Assembly: GCA_029204225.1 (NCBI GenBank)
Contig: MU832544.1
Location: 1 to 64,000, forward strand
DNA length: 64,000 bases
Reading direction: 5' to 3'
From: Diphasiastrum complanatum
Lineage: Eukaryota; Streptophyta; Lycopodiopsida; Lycopodiales; Lycopodiaceae
In this document: positions 59,010 to 64,000 of the stretch, in pieces
Layout: every line of letters begins with the position of its first letter
How positions within the stretch are numbered: the stretch's first letter is position 1
The notes under the pieces: generated by a model
What the model saw: the letters and a program-made list of their open reading frames with translations, nothing else
Told to the model about the DNA's origin: nothing
The model's database searches: none
Made by a program: the position numbers and the translations under genes

Positions 59010-59518
59010 CCTATACCTCCTTATATTAATACCCAACTGGTATTAAATTTTTTAAAAAGCTCCAATAACACGATCCGAATGGTATCAAAAATTTTGATAC
59101 CCACCCAACACTGTATAATACCACATAGTTCTAGTTCTTGTTTTATGAATAAATGCACCATGTGTTTTCTTCCCAAAGATTTGCCCAAATACCCATGTAA
59201 TCAAAACTAATTATAAAAAAATTGATCTAAATTCTGATAATAAACAAATACTTATGCATGCAAGGAACGAAGGGCCACGTGTCTCAAGTTGACTTCGATA
59301 CTGACGCATGGCACGATCCTCGACCTGAATGAAGGAAAGATCACGCTTATCATTCCCTCGGCCTCCTCCTTCATCTTCGTCTTGTTCGGGTTCGAGCAGA
59401 TCAGAGTCGCATAATCCATGGTGGTTGTGTTAATTTTGCGGATTTGTTAGCCATGCAGCGTATTCCCTCGATCATTCAACCAAAGTTAAATTATTTTTCT
59501 TAGAGCATAATCAGATTA

Positions 59519-59610
59519 TAGAGTTGCAGGCGGTGCAATTGTGTTCAAAGCAGAGTCATTTTGATCTCAAGAGCTGCCTAATAAGACTTAGAGTTGCAGG
59601 CGGTGCAATT
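59519..59610. repeat. 22-bp direct repeat in the 5' UTR of the HSD-like gene
   Basis: TAGAGTTGCAGGCGGTGCAATT-type copies (22 bp) lie at 59519-59540 and 59589-59610, 70 bp apart, just upstream of the ATG at 59630. Confidence 0.85.
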
Positions 59611-59629
59611 CTGTTAGAAGCTACTGCAC

Positions 59630-61511
59630 ATGGATCTGCTACATACAGCGCTGAATTTGTTCCTCCCCCCTGCTGGAATATTTTTCTTGGTTACAATATC
59701 GCCAACGCTGGCTTTCATCAAGGCATGCCAGTGGCTGTTATCTTATGTATTCTGCGAGAATATATATCGCAAAGTGGTTATTATAACTGGAGCTTCTTCA
59801 GGCATCGGCGAGGTAAGATGGTTTCGCAAGTGCATCTGTTGTGAAGCATTCTTTTTATAAACAAAAAGAAAACAGGTTTCAGATCTACGTAACGGCAGGA
59901 TCGGAAAGGCGTCCATTCTGCCGGTAAAGGTTAATTAGTGGCAAAAACGTTTTAACGTAACTTATTGAATAATTGTCTAGTAGCTGTTTCTCAGTTGCCA
60001 TATACTGATGGTGTTTCCTCGTCACGGGGAGGCTTAACGAGATTTTAGATCTACATAATAGTGCGACATTAGTAGGTTTAGAAGCCAAAGACATTAGCTT
60101 ATGCTAGTAAAAAATTTCATTGAGATTCTTGGCCTGTCTAGGTATCATGAACAAAGTCTTGGAGAATTTTTTGTTGCTTTTTTCGATATATTGCTGGCGA
60201 ACTCTCTCTCTACCCATTATTTATTTTTAAAATTATGGGGTACTGTTTTTTAGTTGCATGCTAAGCTAATAAGTAGAATATCTCTGGAAAATTGATTTGG
60301 TTCAGCATTACGTACAGCATCTTGCTTATCAGTATGGGGAGAGAGGTGCGAGATTAGTGTTGGTGGCTCGAAGAGATGATTTATTGAGAAGAGTCGCCGA
60401 TCGAGCTCGAAAAAGGGGAGCCAAAGACGTTCTTGTTATACCAGCAGATGTTGCTCGGAAGGAGGAATGCAAGAGAGTGATCGATGAGACGATCGACCGG
60501 TTTGGACGATGTTGTACTCAACCTTTTCTTGTTTTTCGGCTTCATGATTTCTACATCGATAGTAGTTACATATGGAAGTGATGATAGAAGCCTGTATTAA
60601 CCTACTTTAATATTTTTTAGATATTAAAGGTAGAGATCGATGATCAAATCTCAAGCTATTATCATATCATTTAAACTTGACCTTTTAACGTCATCTTATT
60701 GTTTTATCTGGTTTTTACAAATTACATGGTGTATCATGTATTGTCTCTGGGTGTTTGAGTTGGCGTCTCGGCATAGACAAGGAACTCAGAGATTTTCTTT
60801 TCATGTCTAATCTTGAGGAATCTCTTCTCTTAGACTAGCATTTGACCTTTACTATCTAAAGTGGCTTATACTAGACTCATGCATGATTGCAGTGGACCAT
60901 CTAGTCAACAATGCCGGTGTAACGCACAGCTTTTTTTTTGAAGAGGCAACCGATACCTCCGCTTTCACACCGCTGATAGTAAGTATACAGTTTATTCCTT
61001 TATCTGTCTATGTATTTACTGAAACTACTACAAAATGTTCAGTTTCAATGTCAGATGAGGTTATCGTTACAACTTTCCTGCGAAGGAACACACCGGCTAA
61101 ACCATCGTCCTTGAAATTTCTCTTACTCGTATAAAAATGGATTTCACAATACTGGAATTTTTATAAAATTTTGGAAAGCAACAAGAAGAACGTTGAATTG
61201 AATCTTCAGAATATTGCATTTTATGCTTCGTTCGCATTCTTACGTTTAATAATTGCAGAAACTAGGATACAAATTCAATAAAATTAAACTTGTAAGGTGG
61301 TGACTGTACTATTTGATGTCTGTTCCCTTGTGGATCAGTTGCAATTGTTGATTTTTCAATTGAATCAAGCTTGTTTCAGGATATTACCTTTTGGGGGGAC
61401 GTGTACCCGACGTATTACGCTTTACCACATTTGCGACGAACCAGAGGCAAAATTCTGGTCACTGCATCGGTCGCTTCGTGGCTGCCATATCCCAGAATGA
61501 GCATGTACAAT
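59630..61511 (+). CDS. HSD: 11-beta-hydroxysteroid dehydrogenase-like protein (steroleosin), exons 1-4, partial
   Basis: Exons: 59630-59812, 60318-60510, 60893-60978, 61380-61511, each with GT-AG borders and total frame kept. Residues 1-40 are hydrophobic with prolines at 13, 14 and 25, like the oil-body anchor of steroleosins. The NAD(P)-binding TGASSGIG is at 53-60. LVLVARRDDLLRRVADRA follows. LDHLVNNAG (126-134) is rebuilt across the exon 2/3 junction. FWGDVYPTYYALPHL leads to VTASVASWLP with Ser184, and Tyr197 begins the YxxxK motif. The Lys lies in the next exon, outside the window or lost. The family is an NADP-dependent short-chain dehydrogenase acting on sterols or steroids at oil bodies. 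No broken codon is seen. Intron 4 exceeds 2.4 kb. Confidence 0.9.
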
Positions 61512-61718
61512 GTAAGTTTTTTGGAATTTGCAACGTCTTATCAAGGGTGTATGGCTTTCATTTCTCTTTTTCTCTTTTTCTATATCGTGAAATCAGATTT
61601 TAAATTTTTTCAAAGAAATGGTGATGCCTCAGAGAACGTAATCTGTGGGGCAAATTTTTTTTACATGCACTTCCCGACACCGGAAGGTGCACCCAAAAAA
61701 ATTTATGCTTTTTTACGT

Positions 61719-62527
61719 GCACCTTCCGCCTGGAAGGTGCGTGTAAAAAAAATTTTACATAAAAAAAAAATGAAAAAAAATGTAAAAACGGAATTCACGG
61801 AAGGGAAGGGCCGGCTCCGAGGAAGACCGTGCGCCCTCGGGCGCGCACTCTTCCGGGGTGGAAGGGCCTCGGAGCAGGATCTCCCCCCCCCCCCCCCCCC
61901 CCCCCCAAAAGTTTTTCCAAACCAAAGTTCCAGGTGCCGTGGTATAGCACTTGGTACAACACGGGTCGTACAGGTGCCTTGGAACTTCAGTTCGAAGGCA
62001 CCTGTGTGTTTTTTTTTTTTTTTTTTTTTAAATTTTTAAGTCATGTTTTAGTGAAAAAAAAAATAGCAAACAAACAAACGGGTGCCGTACCATGGCACAT
62101 GTGCTGTGGTACGGCACCTGCTACAGCACCCAGGCCCCACGACACCTGTGCCGTGGGGAACTTTGTTCCAAACATAAATAAAATCTGTTTTCAATTTTCT
62201 ATTAAGGAGATGGTGGTGCCTCAAAGAACTTAATTTGTGGGGCAAATTTTTTTGTAAAAAAAAGAAAAAAAGTGAAAGCTGAATTCACTCAAGAGAAGGG
62301 CCATCTGTACTAAGTATAAATTGTATGGGGTGAGGTCACCCTCAGAGGCCATTCCTTGGGGGAAGGGCCTTCGGTCGAGGGCAGTAGCCCGAGGCGAAAG
62401 GCCCTTACCACTGCAGAATGTCCGAGGAGGTGCCTTCTGCAACGTGAACCTTTTTTATTGTTTTTCTCCGTTTTTTTGGCACCATAAATTGTTTTTTACA
62501 TGCACCTTCCGCATCTTGGAAGGTGCA
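61719..62527. repeat. Cluster of GC-rich inverted repeats in intron 4
   Basis: GCACCTTCC...GGAAGGTGC at 61719-61740; GGTGCCGTACCA at 62081-62092 with its perfect reverse complement at 62107-62118; TGCACCTTCC...GGAAGGTGCA at about 62501-62526. The loops are 4, 14 and 7 bases. Confidence 0.8.
61883..61906. repeat. (C)24 homopolymer
   Basis: An uninterrupted cytosine run. Such runs are error-prone in sequencing, so the length is uncertain. A T run of about 21 lies at 62009-62030. Confidence 0.9.
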
Positions 62528-62795
62528 TGCAAAATTCTTTGAAAGGAGGTAATTGCGGAAGTTGCATGTAAAAGATTTTGAAAAAAACATATAAAATCCA
62601 TTTACTTATGTAAAGGATGACTAATCACAAAATGGAAATTAAACTCAATTTCTTTGAACATGAGGATCTCCCATGACCCATTTCACCCTTCCTTTTTCTA
62701 AAAGAGTGGTGACTACATATGAGTTGTATCTTTTCCCTCTCTTCCCAAGTGAGAGAGGACCACCCATTTCTCTTTCCGAGTGGATACCATTTTCA

Positions 62796-62899
62796 ACACA
62801 CACACACACACGCGCGCGCACACACACGCGCGCACGTGCGCACACGCACATACATACACATCTACACACACACACACACACTCTCTCTCTCTCTCTCAA
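62796..62899. repeat. Compound (CA)/(CG)/(CT) microsatellite
   Basis: CA repeats interrupted by CGCGCG steps, then (CT)n. Open frames called across it on both strands are repeat artefacts. Confidence 0.95.
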
Positions 62900-63291
62900 A
62901 ATGTGGGACCACATGACCTCTCTCTCTCCTCTCTCTTCTCACGTGTGAGGACCACCCATTCTCTCTCTCCAAGTGGGGACCACCTCTCTTTTTTTGGCAT
63001 GTTTTTTTAATTCATAGAAGTTTATGAACCATTATATGGAAGTCCTTAACCATTTTTATGACCTCAAGCCATGAAGACTATTTTAAAACAAATTAATACA
63101 AGTGCGCATTTCAAATTAATCTTTTACTAGATTATTACTGGGGTTTTTTTTTTAATTCACAACTCCATTGTTTATAGTTTTCACTATCATTCATTGTTTA
63201 TAATTTTCTTCGCTACTAGGGACTTGGAAGTCTTTAAAGTCCACATCTAATTCACATATTTAGTGTGAACAACATTTTAAGGTTATAATAC

Positions 63292-63455
63292 GAGAAAGTA
63301 ACAAAAAAGGTGTAACTCTAGTCTTTTAACATTCAAAGCTACGTTTGTCTGGCTTTTTTTTTTTTTTCCCAATGAGAAAGTAACAAAAAAAGGTGTAACT
63401 CTAGTCTTTTAACATTCAAAGCTACGTTTGTCTGGCTTTTTTTTTTTCCCCCAAT
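63292..63455. repeat. Tandem duplication, 82-bp unit, two copies
   Basis: Units start GAGAAAGTAACAAAAAA at 63292 and 63374. They share TTTAACATTCAAAGCTACG and end in T-runs of differing length. Confidence 0.92.
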
Positions 63456-64000
63456 GACGGTTTTGATATATGGGGTGTATGTCACTTGATGCTTTACTAT
63501 AACATTTAATCTTCAAATTCAAGAAGACATAGTAATGCTTTATAAAAATGTGACAATAGTTGAAGGTTGATTGGCCAGGCATTTAAACCCTTTATTGTGA
63601 CCACCCTTTTGTGTGAGTGGTGGGCCTACTAGACTATACAATTTGAATCTCAAAGGTGGTGAGTTTTGTTTAAAGTTTAGAGGTTTCAAAATTCAAAAAA
63701 AAATTAATACCTACCCAAGTCACTTTCAACCTTTCAATCATTTAAAGATCACAACCTTATCCTTTAGTGAGAATATGGTTGGAGCTCATGCCACATTGGG
63801 ATGGTCGTCACATACCAGTTATAAACCTAATCCTTTTTCCAACATTGTGCACCAAGTTAGCTTGGGCCTCGTTGTGAAAATGTGAGTATACTCCTTTTTC
63901 ATTGTGTTTCTTATGAGCTTGGGGCTTGCACCTACAACCGACTTCTAATTACCACCTTATTAATTTAATGATACACAACTTATCTACTCACGGTGTTTAA

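Larger units (their letters stand above)
61512..64000 (+). other. Intron 4 of the HSD-like gene (to the window edge), repeat-rich
   Basis: It starts with donor GTAAGT. No fifth exon (ASKAA-like) was found. It contains two related modules starting GATGCCTCAGAGAACG-like (61622) and GGTGCCTCAAAGAAC (62215), several hairpins, a C24 and a T21 tract, a CA/CG microsatellite, and a tandem duplication. No other gene is supported. Confidence 0.6.

Noticed and set aside
60306-60317. Alternative acceptor giving HYVQ at the start of HSD exon 2
   Set aside because: The acceptor at 60317 gives GIGE followed by HLAYQY, as in the family, so the four extra codons are more likely intron.
62645-63010. Cys/Val-rich and His/Thr-rich frames
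   Set aside because: They are translations of the CA/CG/CT microsatellite in all frames.

Overview
The window looks like a piece of a large, TE-rich land-plant genome. Four things point that way: GT-AG spliced exons of plant-type genes, LTR retrotransposons with plant-type primer-binding sites (initiator-Met tRNA for Copia, the TGGCGCC type for Tat/Athila-like Gypsy), a CACTA-type end, and low overall gene density. Degenerate Penelope-like reverse transcriptases occur in at least three places. These are rare in flowering plants and better known from conifers and algae, so a gymnosperm or other non-angiosperm (or early-diverging) lineage is my guess, not a demonstrated fact.

Only two cellular genes can be supported, and both are partial. 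At 5563-5904 (+) lie the last two exons of a CorA-like magnesium transporter, with the GMN signature. At 59630-61511 (+) lie the first four exons of a steroleosin / 11-beta-hydroxysteroid-dehydrogenase-like short-chain dehydrogenase. Its fourth intron runs off the right edge and is filled with hairpins, homopolymers and microsatellites.

Almost everything else is nested retroelement debris. 1-2730: Penelope-like remnant (-) and a Gypsy RT scrap (+). 6850-16230: a degenerate Copia LTR, several Gypsy gag, protease and pol remnants, LTR scraps, and a Gypsy gag behind a TGGCGCC primer site. 18527-32940: a second Penelope-like copy (-) split by a 13.7-kb Tat/Athila-like Gypsy element (18603-32264), with LTRs at both ends and a near-perfect 5-bp target duplication. 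That Gypsy element carries gag, pol and a long unrecognised ORF between pol and its 3' LTR. It is itself interrupted by an internally deleted Copia (23611-27447, TSD AAATT), a solo LTR (21415-22246, TSD GAGGA) and a small LTR-like piece (30604-30900).

32941-39119: two back-to-back Copia remnants in opposite orientation. 40821-47242 (-): the youngest element, a full-length Copia with TSD CATAC, LTRs that differ only by one 9-bp indel, and a single TGA in an otherwise open gag-pol. 49786-52907: CACTA-type remnants abutting a third Penelope-like scrap. 55690-59009: a tandem repeat of about 443 bp, then a Gypsy gag with an 8-residue repeat region, primer site and 1.1-kb LTR.

The genes do not form a functional cluster. 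The main biological content is the insertion history: Penelope-like elements are oldest, Gypsy elements landed in them, and Copia elements and solo LTRs landed last.
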